Positions 1 to 9,671 of a stretch of DNA of 64,000 bases are shown here, piece by piece. The position numbers and the translations under genes are program-made. Below the pieces are notes generated by a model. The model made no database searches. It was given only the letters and a program-made list of their open reading frames with translations, and was not told the origin of the DNA. The DNA is taken from the NCBI GenBank assembly GCA_004296455.1, contig AP018280.1, positions 558,001-622,000 on the forward strand, read 5' to 3'. This DNA is from Calothrix sp. NIES-4101. Its GTDB lineage: Bacteria > Cyanobacteriota > Cyanobacteriia > Cyanobacteriales > Nostocaceae. Every line of letters starts with the position of its first letter. Position 1 is the stretch's first letter.

Positions 1-396
1 GTAGAAGTCGAAATTCCCAACACCAATAGCAAAATTGGTAGCGGACTTTTAGCACGGGTAAATTTTGCTAGCTTGGAGAGTCCAAAAGTTACCATATCCC
101 AAAGTGCGATTAATGTGGGACGGGTAACAGGAGAAAACAAAGCCAAGCAGCAAGATAATTCACGTTCACCTTCTCAATCTTCAAATCAGCCCCGTCAAGC
201 TCAAATATTTGTGGTGAACGAGGGAGAAAAACCAACAGTTGCAGCCAGAGAAGTCATGCTGGGAGAAAGCGCAGATGGAAAGGTAGAAGTTTTATCAGGA
301 TTGCAACCAGGAGAAAGATTTGTCACTCGCAGTGGTAAACCTTTAAAAGCAGGTGAAAGTGTCCGACTTTCAATCCTTTCTGAAAAGACTCAGTAA
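1..396 (+). CDS. RND efflux periplasmic adaptor (membrane fusion protein), C-terminal part
   Basis: The reading frame is open from the first base, so the N-terminus lies outside the window. About 131 residues remain. They begin with a VEVEIPN..GLLARV segment typical of the beta-barrel domain of HlyD/AcrA-type adaptors, and end with a membrane-proximal domain (VLSGLQPGERFVTRSGKPLKAGESV). Such adaptors link an inner-membrane RND pump to an outer-membrane channel. The RND pump gene follows 51 bp downstream on the same strand, so the two very likely form one operon. The linker around residues 42-62 is rich in Gln and Ser. The family is clear; the substrate is unknown. Confidence 0.85.
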   Translation, partial: VEVEIPNTNSKIGSGLLARVNFASLESPKVTISQSAINVGRVTGENKAKQQDNSRSPSQSSNQPRQAQIFVVNEGEKPTVAAREVMLGESADGKVEVLSGLQPGERFVTRSGKPLKAGESVRLSILSEKTQ

Positions 397-447
397 AGGA
401 TAATTACTAATTTATCATTCATAAATTTATAACTATTTACTCAACCA

Positions 448-3400
448 ATGCAGCAAGTAAGCCAGGACAATAACAAAAATCAAAGTAACGGCTTCAGCAT
501 TAGCGCTATTTCTATCCGCCAACATATTGGTACGCTGATGCTAACTCTAGCAGTAGTAGTTATGGGTGTATTTTTTATCCAGCAATTACCTGTAGATTTA
601 CTGCCATCGATAACTTATCCCCGCATAGGTGTGCGAGTGAGTGCGCCAGGAATATCGCCGGAGGTGGGTGTTGATGAAATTACTAGACCTCTGGAAGAAG
701 CTTTTTCGGCAACCGAGGGAGTTGTCCAAGTATATTCGCAAACTCGTGAAGGACAAGTCAATATCGACCTATATTTCCAACCTGGAGGCAATATTGACCA
801 AGCTTTGAATGATGCCACAGCTGCATTTAACCGTTCCCGTGGTGCTTTACCAGATACAATCGAGGAACCAAGGTTATTTAAAGTAGACCCTTCACAGCTA
901 CCAGCTTACGAGTTAGCATTAACATCACCACAACTTCAAGGTGTAGAACTACGTGTTTTTGCGGAAGAGGAGTTAGGGCGGGAACTGAGTGTAGTTCCTG
1001 GTGTGGCTGCGGTTGATGTATCGGGAGGAGTTCAAGAAGAAGTCAGAGTTAATATTGATTTAAATAGATTGCAAGCCCAAGGTGTGGGATTAACAGATGT
1101 CCTGGATGAACTGCGAAATCGTAACCAAGATATTTCGGGTGGGAGAATTTTAGGAGAAAATTCCGAACCTCTAACACGGACAGTCGGACGCTTTAAAACT
1201 GCTGAGGAAATTAAAAATTTATCTTTTGAAGTCTCTTCTTCCCAGTCTACCGCCAGTGAAAATTCCAGTACCCCCCGTAGAGTCTATTTACGAGACTTTG
1301 CCCAAGTAATTGATGGCACTGAAAATCAACGGGTATTTGTCACGCTCAACCAAAAACCGGCGGTAAAACTGAGTATTCGTAAGCAACCTGATGCGAACAC
1401 CGTTGACGTTGTGGATGGTGTGAAAAAGCGGATTGCCGAACTAAGACAAAGTGGTTTAATCCCTGAAGGGATGGTACTTACACCAACTTTGGATGAATCT
1501 AAGTTTATTCGTAATTCTATTGCTAACGTCGTTAGTTCTGGGTTAATCGGAACTGGGTTAGCTGCGATCGCAGTACTATTATTTTTAGGTTCATTGCGAC
1601 AAACTCTGATAATTGTGCTTGCTATTCCCTTAGCGACAATGGCTGCAATTATTTTGATGGGGTTATTTGGTTTGTCGCTGAATATATTTAGCTTGGGTGG
1701 TTTGGCTTTGGGTGTGGGTATTGTTGTCGATAACTCGATTGTGATGCTGGAGAATATCGCAGAGGGTGTGGGAATGACTCCGGGTAAGGATAGTAAAGCA
1801 AATCTGAGTCAACAGCAATTACTCCAAACAGCACAAACAAGCAGTCAAGAAGTTGAATCTGCGTTAATTGCCTCCACGAGTACTAACTTGGTGGCTGTTT
1901 TACCATTTTTGCTGATTGGTGGCTTTATTTCCTTATTATTTAACGAATTAATTCTGACTATTAGTTTTGCGGTTGCAGCTTCAATTTTGATTGCCGTGAC
2001 TGTTGTACCGATGATGACATCGCGAATGCTAGCTTGGCCATTTTCCAGCCGAATTGGGAAGATATGGTTACTAAAAGAGTTTAATCGACGATTTGATGCT
2101 GCCACTAGGGGATATCATAATTTTCTGGTGAACGTGCTGCGGTTTCGTTTTTTAGTCATTGCTTTCATTATTATGATTTTGGGTGGAGGTAGTTTGTGGA
2201 TGGCACCGCAAATTCCTCAAGAAATTTTACCCCGAATTAATACTGGACAAGCAAATATGATCGCGCAATTTCCTCCGGGTACACCAGTGGAAGATAATCG
2301 CCAAGTCATGGATGCGGTAGATAAAATTCTGTTGGCGCAACCCGAAACTGAGTATGTATTCTCCACTTCGGGAGGGGCTTTATTTGGTAGCAGTACCACC
2401 GCCAATCCTTTGCGGAGTTCTAGCACGATTACACTCAAACCTGGGGCAGATGTCGAAGCTTATGCAGAAAAAGTCACCCGCGAATTTGACACCCTCAACT
2501 TAGCAGGAACTCGTTTGCGTATTTCTCCTGGACAAGTGCGGGGTTTGATTCTGAACAATTCTCCCACCAGGGGCGCAGATGTGGATGTGATTTTACAAGG
2601 TAATAATTCCCAAGCACTACAACAAGCAGGGAGAGAATTACTCGCAGCACTCGAAGAAGGTGTCACCTCAGCCAGATTTCGCCCCGACGCAGATGCACGA
2701 CAACCAGAAATTCAAATTCTTCCCGATTGGGAAAGAGTTGCCAATGTGGGGTTAACAGCCCAAGAAATCGGCAATACAATCCAAACAGCGATTGAAGGTA
2801 GTACCCCCACACAACTACAACGTGAAAATCGTTTGGTAGATGTAAGAGTGCAGTTAGATCAAAAATCAGTACAAACCGCTTCACAGTTACAAAGAATACC
2901 CCTATTTACCTCAAACAATCGTCAAATCCGATTGAGTGATGTCGCTAATATTGTTGAAGGGGAAGCACCAGGGGAAATTCAACGCATTAACCAACGTCAA
3001 GTTTTTATTATTGCCGGTAATTTAAATGAGGGTGCGAGTTTGAGTGACGCAATTAACCAAGTCAATAGTGTGGTTAACTCTTTGAATTTACCTGAAGGTA
3101 TATCTATTTTACCGAGCGCCGCAGTGGAATCAAATCGGCAACTGCAAAGTTCCATCTGGGTATTGGGCGGATTGGCTGCGTTTCTCGTTTTTGTTGTCAT
3201 GGCAGTGCAATATAACTCACTCGTTGACCCCTTGGTAATTATGTTTACAATTCCTTTAGCGTTAACTGGAGGAATTTTTGGACTTTACATTACCAAAACT
3301 GCTATCGGGGCAACAGTAGTCGTCGGTGCGGTTTTACTAGTTGGGATTGTAGTTAACAATGCCATTATTATGATCGAGCTTGCGAATCAACTTCGAGAAC

Positions 3401-3699
3401 GCAAAAAAATTGATCGTCGTACTGCGATTCTAGAAGCTGCGCCCCAAAGGTTACGTCCGATTTTAATGACTACTATTACCACCGTTTTGGGTATGTTCCC
3501 TCTGGCTTTGGGAATTGGTGAAGGTTCGGAATTTCTTCAGCCTTTAGGTGTAGTCGTATTCTCCGGCTTATCCCTGGCGACGTTGCTAACGCTGTTTATT
3601 ATTCCCTGCTTCTATACTACGCTGCACGATTTCCTTGATTTTGGTTGGGCAAAGTCGTTTTTATATCGGTTGGGGAAATTGAGGAAACTTTTTCCTTAA
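448..3699 (+). CDS. RND family efflux transporter permease (AcrB/HAE1-like)
   Basis: This 1083-residue inner-membrane protein has the full length and two-fold repeat layout of AcrB-type pumps: an N-terminal TM helix, a large periplasmic porter domain, a central TM block, a second porter domain and a C-terminal TM block. It starts with the familiar LPVDLLPSITYPRIGV segment. The TM4 signature GIVVDNSIVMLENI, with the Asp-Asn pair of the proton relay, lies near residue 423. It uses the proton gradient to expel drugs, metabolites or lipids together with the adaptor encoded just upstream. Its last 83 bp overlap the 3' end of the convergent glycosyltransferase gene. No substrate can be inferred. 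Confidence 0.93.
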   Translation: MQQVSQDNNKNQSNGFSISAISIRQHIGTLMLTLAVVVMGVFFIQQLPVDLLPSITYPRIGVRVSAPGISPEVGVDEITRPLEEAFSATEGVVQVYSQTREGQVNIDLYFQPGGNIDQALNDATAAFNRSRGALPDTIEEPRLFKVDPSQLPAYELALTSPQLQGVELRVFAEEELGRELSVVPGVAAVDVSGGVQEEVRVNIDLNRLQAQGVGLTDVLDELRNRNQDISGGRILGENSEPLTRTVGRFKTAEEIKNLSFEVSSSQSTASENSSTPRRVYLRDFAQVIDGTENQRVFVTLNQKPAVKLSIRKQPDANTVDVVDGVKKRIAELRQSGLIPEGMVLTPTLDESKFIRNSIANVVSSGLIGTGLAAIAVLLFLGSLRQTLIIVLAIPLATMAAIILMGLFGLSLNIFSLGGLALGVGIVVDNSIVMLENIAEGVGMTPGKDSKANLSQQQLLQTAQTSSQEVESALIASTSTNLVAVLPFLLIGGFISLLFNELILTISFAVAASILIAVTVVPMMTSRMLAWPFSSRIGKIWLLKEFNRRFDAATRGYHNFLVNVLRFRFLVIAFIIMILGGGSLWMAPQIPQEILPRINTGQANMIAQFPPGTPVEDNRQVMDAVDKILLAQPETEYVFSTSGGALFGSSTTANPLRSSSTITLKPGADVEAYAEKVTREFDTLNLAGTRLRISPGQVRGLILNNSPTRGADVDVILQGNNSQALQQAGRELLAALEEGVTSARFRPDADARQPEIQILPDWERVANVGLTAQEIGNTIQTAIEGSTPTQLQRENRLVDVRVQLDQKSVQTASQLQRIPLFTSNNRQIRLSDVANIVEGEAPGEIQRINQRQVFIIAGNLNEGASLSDAINQVNSVVNSLNLPEGISILPSAAVESNRQLQSSIWVLGGLAAFLVFVVMAVQYNSLVDPLVIMFTIPLALTGGIFGLYITKTAIGATVVVGAVLLVGIVVNNAIIMIELANQLRERKKIDRRTAILEAAPQRLRPILMTTITTVLGMFPLALGIGEGSEFLQPLGVVVFSGLSLATLLTLFIIPCFYTTLHDFLDFGWAKSFLYRLGKLRKLFP

Positions 3700-4756
3700 A
3701 GTTAGTGATTAATTCACGGTAAAGTGCCAAGGTTTCTTGATGAGCACGGGCAACACTTAACCATTCCAGGTTTTCACCAGCTCGGAGTTTCCATTCCTGA
3801 AGTGTATGGGGATCACTTAATAATTCTGACATAGCGGATGCGATCGCTTGACTATTTTTTGGTGGGACTAAAATCCCAGCTTTGCCACCATCTAAAGTTT
3901 GAGCAATCCCATCCACATTGGAAGCAATAATTGCACAGCCTGCTTCCCGTGCTTCTGCGATCGCTAGTCCAAATGACTCGTGATATGATGCCATCACAAA
4001 TATATCGCAAGATAGTAAATACCTCTGCGGTTGTTTCTGGAATCCCTCAAAATGAATCCTGTCGGCGCCGGCACTCGCTTTTGCCTGCGCTTCAAAATAC
4101 TCTCGATCTGGACCATCACCTACTATATATAAATGAGCTTGCGGAAATTCACCACTAATTTGCTCAAAAGCTGCTAAGAGTTCCCCAATTCCTTTACGTT
4201 TATATATACCAGATACTGTAGCGATCGCAGGATGCTGCAAAGTTTCTGGGATACAATCACTTGGTACAAAACGTGGAGTACCTAAGATACCGTTAGATAT
4301 AACTCGTAATTTGTGCTTGGAAATACCGCGTTTTTCCATGCTGACTGCAACTGCTTGACTGACAGCAATGACTCTATCCGCTAAACCCATCAGGATGGCG
4401 CTACGCTGAAATTCATTATGTACAGTCGATACAAGTTCATAGTCATAGCCAAACCGCAACAGGCTTGCCAATACTACCCCCGTCATCATGTGAGCATGAA
4501 CAATATTTGGCTGAAATTCCTCGATAATTTCTCGGTAAGCAATCGTTGCTTTCAGCATATTTGCTGGAGTCCGCCCCTGATTTAGGCGATAACATTTCAC
4601 TCCGAAACTTTTCAATAATTTTTCGTATTCCCCACCACCGGAGATAACCGCTACTTTATGACCTGATTTTGCTTGCAGACAGGCTAAATCTATAGCAACA
4701 TTAACTATACCATTACCGATTTCGCGGACATGATTTAATATATGCACTATTCGCAT
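3617..4756 (-). CDS. Glycosyltransferase family 4 (GT-B fold)
   Basis: About 379 residues. The N-terminal HILNHVREIGNGIVNVA segment and the C-terminal ESFGLAIAEAREAG motif (the nucleotide-sugar-binding E-x7-E) are those of GT4 enzymes, which transfer sugars from NDP-sugars to glycans or lipids, often for exopolysaccharide. I prefer the ATG at 4756 to the GTG two codons upstream because AGGTG lies 5 bp before it. The 3' end overlaps the convergent RND gene by 83 bp, and both reading frames remain intact. It points the same way as a second glycosyltransferase upstream (5207-6172), separated by about 450 bp, so co-regulation is possible but not shown. Confidence 0.88.
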   Translation of the reverse strand: MRIVHILNHVREIGNGIVNVAIDLACLQAKSGHKVAVISGGGEYEKLLKSFGVKCYRLNQGRTPANMLKATIAYREIIEEFQPNIVHAHMMTGVVLASLLRFGYDYELVSTVHNEFQRSAILMGLADRVIAVSQAVAVSMEKRGISKHKLRVISNGILGTPRFVPSDCIPETLQHPAIATVSGIYKRKGIGELLAAFEQISGEFPQAHLYIVGDGPDREYFEAQAKASAGADRIHFEGFQKQPQRYLLSCDIFVMASYHESFGLAIAEAREAGCAIIASNVDGIAQTLDGGKAGILVPPKNSQAIASAMSELLSDPHTLQEWKLRAGENLEWLSVARAHQETLALYRELITNFKEKVSSISPTDIKTTLPNQNQGNRAA

Positions 4757-4762
4757 AAACAC

Positions 4763-5206
4763 CTACTTAGTTATATTTAGTAATTATGAGAACGCCAAAT
4801 ATCCTCAATCGTTCTCCTTCTCATAAGAATATTCACTATCAATGCCTATATTTACTAGTACCTGCAAAAATCTTGATGTGAAATTAATATACTTCTACTT
4901 CACAATCAATAATTCTGCGGACTCTAAAAAATCTTTGAATTTTCAATTTGTGATGCTCTCAATTGAGAAATATAGCTGAAATCTCTACCTATTATGCTTT
5001 TTTTTCAAATTTAGCTTTGTATTTAACAGTTAATTTTTGATGAAGATAGATAGACTTTTATCTATGATACTTGTCGATTATGTCTATTATTTTGTACTCT
5101 TGGTTTATTCTGTACTTCGTGATTTATTTACAATACTCAGTATTTATAGATACCATAAACTTCATTAATAGTGATTTGCATAAGTTTAAGTGCTGACAAG
5201 AAAGAG
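4763..5206. other. AT-rich intergenic region
   Basis: About 440 bp between the two minus-strand glycosyltransferase genes. It is strongly AT-rich with no convincing reading frame, RNA or repeat. It probably carries the promoter of the GT4 gene, but I see no clear motif. Confidence 0.5.
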
Positions 5207-6172
5207 CTAATCAATTAGCACAACTTTACGCAGATGTAAATTCCGACAATGCGATCGCCGCACCAAATTAGCAATAATTAATAATTTCCAAGCTTGCAGA
5301 GACAAAATGGATGTATTGATAATTTTCCGAACATGACTAATATTTCTTGTTCTAATTGCTACTAAAGTCCAATGCAAACGCAAGTAATTTCGCGTATCTT
5401 TCAAAGTGGGAATATTGCCATGATGTTTGGCATTAACTAAGGCATAAATCTTTTCCTTCATCAAGATATTGGTATCCAAGCGTTGAAAGAAAGAAAACTT
5501 CTGATTGCAAGCCCCAGTCCAAATCGTGCGGTAAGCTAGACACTGATTGAGAAAAATCGCATCCCCAAACTGAGCAATCCGAATCCAAGAATCAATATCA
5601 TCGCAATTAGTATTTAAATTTGAGTCCCAACCCCCAGTTTGTAAAAAAGCATCGCGACTACAAGCAACTTGAACTGGCGTACCAAAGGGGAGAAATTCCA
5701 TCAACATCCCATAATGAATATCGGCTTGCGGTACATAAAACGCGACACCAGGACCAAGTTCGTCAGTGCGACTCAATTCTTCCTCATTTTCATTTACCTG
5801 AGCAGCCACACAAGAAGCAATTACAGCCTGAGGACGTAGAGCGATCGCTTTTGCCATCTCCTCCAAACAGTTTGCCGCTAAATAATCATCATCATCCAAA
5901 AACTTAATCCAATCACCACTACTTCTTTCCACCCCGGCATTCACCATTGCCGCATGTCCCATATTTGTGACGCTGCGATGGTAGACGAGCCGCGAATCTC
6001 CACCTTGCCATAATTGCTGCTGTAAACCCTCCACATAGCTTTGCGTGTCATCTAACGAGCAATCATCTGCAATCACCACCTCACAAGGAATAGTTTGCTC
6101 CAAAGCAGAAGCAATTGCCCTTTTGAGAAACTCCAAGCGATTATATGTTGTAATGACAACGGTGAACTTCAT
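5207..6172 (-). CDS. Glycosyltransferase family 2 (GT-A fold)
   Basis: About 321 residues. The N-terminus KFTVVITTYNRLEFLKRAI is the classical GT2 Rossmann start. The DXD region (WIKFLDDDDYL) that binds the metal and nucleotide sugar is present near residue 90. The start at 6172 is chosen because it begins the conserved fold and has a GAGG ribosome-binding site; an upstream in-frame ATG at 6220 would add 16 unrelated residues. The enzyme probably transfers a sugar for cell-surface polysaccharide or glycoprotein synthesis. It diverges from rplS, which starts 143 bp away. Confidence 0.88.
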   Translation of the reverse strand: MKFTVVITTYNRLEFLKRAIASALEQTIPCEVVIADDCSLDDTQSYVEGLQQQLWQGGDSRLVYHRSVTNMGHAAMVNAGVERSSGDWIKFLDDDDYLAANCLEEMAKAIALRPQAVIASCVAAQVNENEEELSRTDELGPGVAFYVPQADIHYGMLMEFLPFGTPVQVACSRDAFLQTGGWDSNLNTNCDDIDSWIRIAQFGDAIFLNQCLAYRTIWTGACNQKFSFFQRLDTNILMKEKIYALVNAKHHGNIPTLKDTRNYLRLHWTLVAIRTRNISHVRKIINTSILSLQAWKLLIIANLVRRSHCRNLHLRKVVLID

Positions 6173-6315
6173 ACACCTCACACCTAGGCAACAGTTGTTT
6201 GTTATACAATTCAACTTCAATGTTTCTTTACCGGAAACTCATCAATCTAAAATAACTGGACTAAAAACTATTTGTCGATTTATTATTGATGATCGTGAGT
6301 TTTTCTCTAAAACTA

Positions 6316-6678
6316 ATGAACGCTCAAGAAATCATCCGCTCAATCGAAGCGGAACAAATCAAGTCTAACTTGCCTGATATCTACGTCGGCGATACCGTTA
6401 AAGTCGGCGTAAAAATCAAAGAAGGCGAGAAATTCCGGATCCAACCCTATGAAGGTGTTGTCATTGCCAAACGCAATGGGGGCATCAACGAGACAATTAC
6501 TGTCCGTCGTGTCTTCCAAGGCATTGGTGTCGAACGGGTGTTTTTAATTCATTCACCACGCATCGACAATATTAAAGTCATCCGTCGCGGAAAAGTTCGC
6601 CGTGCCAAACTTTTCTATCTACGCGATCGTGTAGGTAAAGCAACCCGGATTAAACAACGGTTTGACCGCCCCTTGTAG
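6316..6678 (+). CDS. rplS: 50S ribosomal protein L19
   Basis: 120 residues beginning [20 protein letters not shown], with the conserved [26 protein letters not shown] core and [13 protein letters not shown]. This is a full-length bacterial L19, located at the 30S-50S interface. The start is placed at 6316; the open frame reaches ten codons further upstream but that part is not conserved. It heads the cyanobacterial rplS-trnW-secE-nusG-rplK-rplA-rplJ-rplL cluster. Confidence 0.96.
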   Translation: MNAQEIIRSIEAEQIKSNLPDIYVGDTVKVGVKIKEGEKFRIQPYEGVVIAKRNGGINETITVRRVFQGIGVERVFLIHSPRIDNIKVIRRGKVRRAKLFYLRDRVGKATRIKQRFDRPL

Positions 6679-6776
6679 ATTATCTACAATATGGGAGATG
6701 ACAAGAATGGAACAGAGCAAAGCTACGAAGCAAGTTCCCTCGACAAAAATTTATTAACAAAAATGCCAAATTGCGT

Positions 6777-6782
6777 TATAAT
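6777..6782 (+). promoter_or_regulatory. Candidate -10 box upstream of tRNA-Trp
   Basis: A perfect TATAAT lies 54 bp before the mature 5' end of tRNA-Trp. No good -35 is seen at 17 bp spacing. It could drive trnW and possibly the secE operon. Confidence 0.35.
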
Positions 6783-6836
6783 CTTAAAAGTTCAGCGCAA
6801 TAACTGAATTCGAGAACTAAATTCGAGATAAATCGA

Positions 6837-6909
6837 GCGCTCTTAGTTCAGTTGGTAGAACGCAGGTCTCCAAAACCTGATGTCGGGGGTTCAAGTCCTC
6901 CAGGGCGCG
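6837..6909 (+). tRNA. trnW: tRNA-Trp (anticodon CCA)
   Basis: A 73-nt cloverleaf. The acceptor stem GCGCTCT pairs with AGGGCGC, the discriminator is G, the anticodon loop is CTCCAAA, and the T loop is TTCAAGT. CCA is not encoded. The position between rplS and secE is the conserved cyanobacterial one. Confidence 0.95.
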
Positions 6910-7177
6910 CTCTGTTACTACAATACCTAGTTAGTGCAAAATTAGCCCGAAACATCTACATAGACTGCAAAGAGGGCAAGTGTGTGGAATTTCGGGTAGA
7001 ATTTTAAATAGAATTTTTAGGTAAAACTTTCATGATTGCAGCTTTTACTCGATATAGAAGTGAAGGCTGCAAATACTAATTTGCACTGCTAAGCCCTAAA
7101 ATGGGAAAGTCAAAACTAAAATTAAAACATTAGAGTATAGAGTATTGTTATCTAGTTGAAACGGGGGATGAATAACC

Positions 7178-7399
7178 GTGAGCAAAAAGAACGAAGCAGA
7201 AATGCCAGAAAGCTCAGGTGGGTTTAGTGTCGGTAACTTTATCGATGGAACTAAAGAGGAATTTGAGAAAGTAGTTTGGCCTAGTCGCAAACAATTGGTA
7301 AGCGAATCCGCAGCCGTATTGTTAATGGTCACACTCTCCGCATCGTTAATATTTTTAGTGGATAAATTCTTTACGTGGGCAGCAAAACAGGTATTCTGA
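7178..7399 (+). CDS. secE: Preprotein translocase subunit SecE
   Basis: 73 residues with a GTG start. A charged N-terminus is followed by the conserved FIDGTKEEFEKVVWPSRKQL amphipathic helix and one C-terminal membrane helix. This is the short single-TM SecE typical of cyanobacteria, which clamps SecY in the Sec translocon of plasma and thylakoid membranes. Its TGA stop overlaps the nusG start (ATGA), which indicates translational coupling. Confidence 0.93.
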   Translation: MSKKNEAEMPESSGGFSVGNFIDGTKEEFEKVVWPSRKQLVSESAAVLLMVTLSASLIFLVDKFFTWAAKQVF

Positions 7400-8034
7400 T
7401 GACTTCTGCAACAGATGAAGAACGTAACCCAGCGCAACATTCTGAAGAGACAGAGCAACTAGCGAATTTGAAAGAAGCTCGTTGGTATGCAGTACAAGTT
7501 GCCTCAGGGTGTGAAAAGCGTGTAAAAACGACCTTAGAGCAGCGCATTCAAACCTTTGATGTAGCTGATAAGATACTTGAAGTAGAGATACCTCAAACCA
7601 AAGCACTAAAAATTCGTAAGGATGGTAGTCGCCACGAAACCGATGAAAAAGTTTTTCCCGGTTACGTATTGGTGAGGATGCTAATGGATGATGACGTGTG
7701 GCAGGTAGTACGCAACACCGCTCATGTAATCAATTTTGTCGGAGCCGAGCAAAAACGCGGAGCCGGAAGAGGAAGAGGACATGTCAAGCCATTACCCCTT
7801 AGTCATTCTGAGGTAGAGCGTATCTTCAAGCAGACTACTGAGCAAGAGGCAGTAGTCAAAATTGACATGGTGGCTGGTGATAAAATTATTGTACTTTCCG
7901 GTCCATTTAAGGATTTTGAAGGAGAAGTGATTGAAGTTAGTCCAGAACGGAGTAAACTAAAAGCCTTACTTTCAATTTTCGGACGGGATACACCAGTCGA
8001 ATTGGAATTCAACCAGGTTGAAAAACAGAGCTAA
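7399..8034 (+). CDS. nusG: Transcription termination/antitermination factor NusG
   Basis: 211 residues. The NGN domain (RWYAVQVASGCEKRVKTTLEQ ... VFPGYVLVRM) is followed by a C-terminal KOW motif (AGDKIIVLSGPFKDFEGEV). It binds RNA polymerase and modulates elongation and transcription-translation coupling. The start at 7399 is chosen because its ATG overlaps the secE stop; the frame is open eight codons further upstream inside secE. rplK follows after 10 bp. Confidence 0.96.
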   Translation: MTSATDEERNPAQHSEETEQLANLKEARWYAVQVASGCEKRVKTTLEQRIQTFDVADKILEVEIPQTKALKIRKDGSRHETDEKVFPGYVLVRMLMDDDVWQVVRNTAHVINFVGAEQKRGAGRGRGHVKPLPLSHSEVERIFKQTTEQEAVVKIDMVAGDKIIVLSGPFKDFEGEVIEVSPERSKLKALLSIFGRDTPVELEFNQVEKQS

Positions 8035-8044
8035 GTAAAACAAA

Positions 8045-8470
8045 ATGGCGAAGAAAGTTGTAGCGGTCATTAAGTTGGCTTTGAACGCAGGTAAAGCCAA
8101 CCCAGCACCGCCAGTTGGCCCTGCACTGGGTCAACACGGTGTTAACATCATGATGTTCTGCAAGGAATATAATGCGAAAACAGCCGATCAGGCTGGGATG
8201 GTTATTCCTGTAGAAATTTCGGTATTTGAAGACCGGAGTTTTACATTTATTCTCAAGACTCCCCCTGCTTCGATACTAATCAAGAAAGCGGCTAAGATTG
8301 AAACTGGTTCCAACGAACCCAACAAGAAAAAAGTTGGTTCAATTACCAAAAACCAGTTAAAAGAAATTGCCCAAACCAAACTTCCCGACTTAAATGCTAA
8401 CGATATCGACGCAGCAATGAAGATTATCGAAGGCACTGCAAGAAATATGGGTGTGGCGGTTGTAGATTAG
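8045..8470 (+). CDS. rplK: 50S ribosomal protein L11
   Basis: 141 residues, the full bacterial length. The N-terminal [20 protein letters not shown] signature and the C-terminal rRNA-binding domain ([14 protein letters not shown]) are present. It builds the GTPase-associated centre with 23S rRNA and L10. It lies 10 bp after nusG. Confidence 0.97.
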   Translation: MAKKVVAVIKLALNAGKANPAPPVGPALGQHGVNIMMFCKEYNAKTADQAGMVIPVEISVFEDRSFTFILKTPPASILIKKAAKIETGSNEPNKKKVGSITKNQLKEIAQTKLPDLNANDIDAAMKIIEGTARNMGVAVVD

Positions 8471-8620
8471 TTGATAGTTAGTGGTAACTAGTTAGGGTTT
8501 AATAGTTAATCAGGACACTCATTAACTACCAATAAATAACAATTACCAAGTAGCAATTGACACAAAAAACAATTATATCGGGGGAGAGTATTGTTCTCGT
8601 TAACTACCCCAGGAGAGAAA

Positions 8621-9328
8621 ATGACAAAGAAAGTATCGCGTCGAATGCAGGCTTTGCTTGCCAAAGTAGAAGATAAAGATTATGCACCTTTAGACGCTCT
8701 TGCGCTTTTGAAAGAAACTGCAACAGCAAAATTTGCTGAAGCTGCGGAAGCACATATCCGTCTAGGGATTGACCCAAAATATACTGACCAACAATTACGG
8801 ACAACGGTAGCATTACCCAAAGGCACAGGAAACATTGTGCGTGTCGCAGTAATTGCCCGAGGTGAGAAAGTAACCGAAGCATCTAATAATGGTGCTGATA
8901 TCGTTGGTTCAGAAGAACTGATTGATGAAATTGCCAAAGGTCGAATGGACTTTGATAAGCTGATTGCCACACCGGATGTAATGCCACAGGTAGCGAAGCT
9001 TGGTAAAATGTTAGGTCCCCGTGGTTTGATGCCTTCCCCCAAAGGTGGTACAGTAACCTTTGACTTGGCAAGTGCGATCGCAGAATTCAAAGCAGGTAAA
9101 CTAGAATTTCGGGCAGACAGAACTGGTATTGTCCATGTTATGTTTGGTAAGGCAGAATTTTCGCCTGAAGATTTACTGGTAAACTTGAAGGCATTGCAAG
9201 AAACTATCGATCGCAACCGTCCTTCAGGTGCGAAAGGTCGCTACTGGCGAACTGTATACGTTTCTGCCACAATGGGACCTTCAATTCGTGTTGATGTCAA
9301 CGCCCTTCGCGACTTGAAAATGGCTTAA
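8621..9328 (+). CDS. rplA: 50S ribosomal protein L1
   Basis: About 235 residues. The conserved L1 core ([17 protein letters not shown]) and the C-terminal [13 protein letters not shown] are visible. The start at ATG 8621 has a GGAG ribosome-binding site 7 bp upstream; a TTG ten codons earlier is open but not conserved. L1 forms the mobile L1 stalk. The 150-bp spacer after rplK holds short TAATAGTTAAT-like repeats. Confidence 0.96.
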   Translation: MTKKVSRRMQALLAKVEDKDYAPLDALALLKETATAKFAEAAEAHIRLGIDPKYTDQQLRTTVALPKGTGNIVRVAVIARGEKVTEASNNGADIVGSEELIDEIAKGRMDFDKLIATPDVMPQVAKLGKMLGPRGLMPSPKGGTVTFDLASAIAEFKAGKLEFRADRTGIVHVMFGKAEFSPEDLLVNLKALQETIDRNRPSGAKGRYWRTVYVSATMGPSIRVDVNALRDLKMA

Positions 9329-9337
9329 GCCAATTAA

Positions 9338-9411
9338 ATTTTAGATTTTGGATTGGATTTTAGGTTCATCCAAAATCCAAAACTCAAAACTCAAAACCAA
9401 AAACTGAATAA
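9338..9411 (+). repeat. Low-complexity AAAATCCAAAA-type repeats
   Basis: Short degenerate repeats of ATCCAAAA/CTCAAAAC follow rplA. The same type recurs at about 9610-9650. Such repeats are common in Nostocales spacers and have no known function here. Confidence 0.5.
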
Positions 9412-9590
9412 GTAGCCAGAGACAGCAGGTGTTATCAACTTAATATCCTGCCGAGGTTTACACCAAACGAATTGCCTCTTTCCCAATTCAGGAAAGTATG
9501 AGAGCTAATTTGTGCGGAGTAGTTACGATTAAAAATCGACCTCGAATTAAAACCCTGGCTTGAATTGCCGGGGTTTGTTGTTTTTTGGTT
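9412..9590 (+). promoter_or_regulatory. Ribosomal protein L10 leader (autoregulatory mRNA)
   Basis: The segment from AGTAGCCAGAGACAGCAGG through CTTAATATCCTGCCGAGGT matches the conserved L10-leader core, in which GCAGG (9425) pairs with CCTGC (9447) around a kink-turn-like region that binds the L10(L12)4 complex. It sits between rplA and rplJ and ends in an intrinsic terminator, so excess L10-L12 would reduce rplJL expression by attenuation. The identification is from memory of the motif. A covariance-model search would settle it. Confidence 0.8.
9550..9588 (+). terminator. Intrinsic attenuator of the rplJL leader
   Basis: AAACCCTGGC and GCCGGGGTTT form a 10-bp stem with a 7-nt loop, followed by GTTGTTTTTT. 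It closes the L10 leader 84 bp before rplJ. Confidence 0.8.
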
Positions 9591-9671
9591 CTGTTTGGCA
9601 AGAGACTGAGTTTTGGAAAAATCTAAAATCCAACATCTAAAATCCAAAATATCTTAAGGAGGTGAAAAAAC

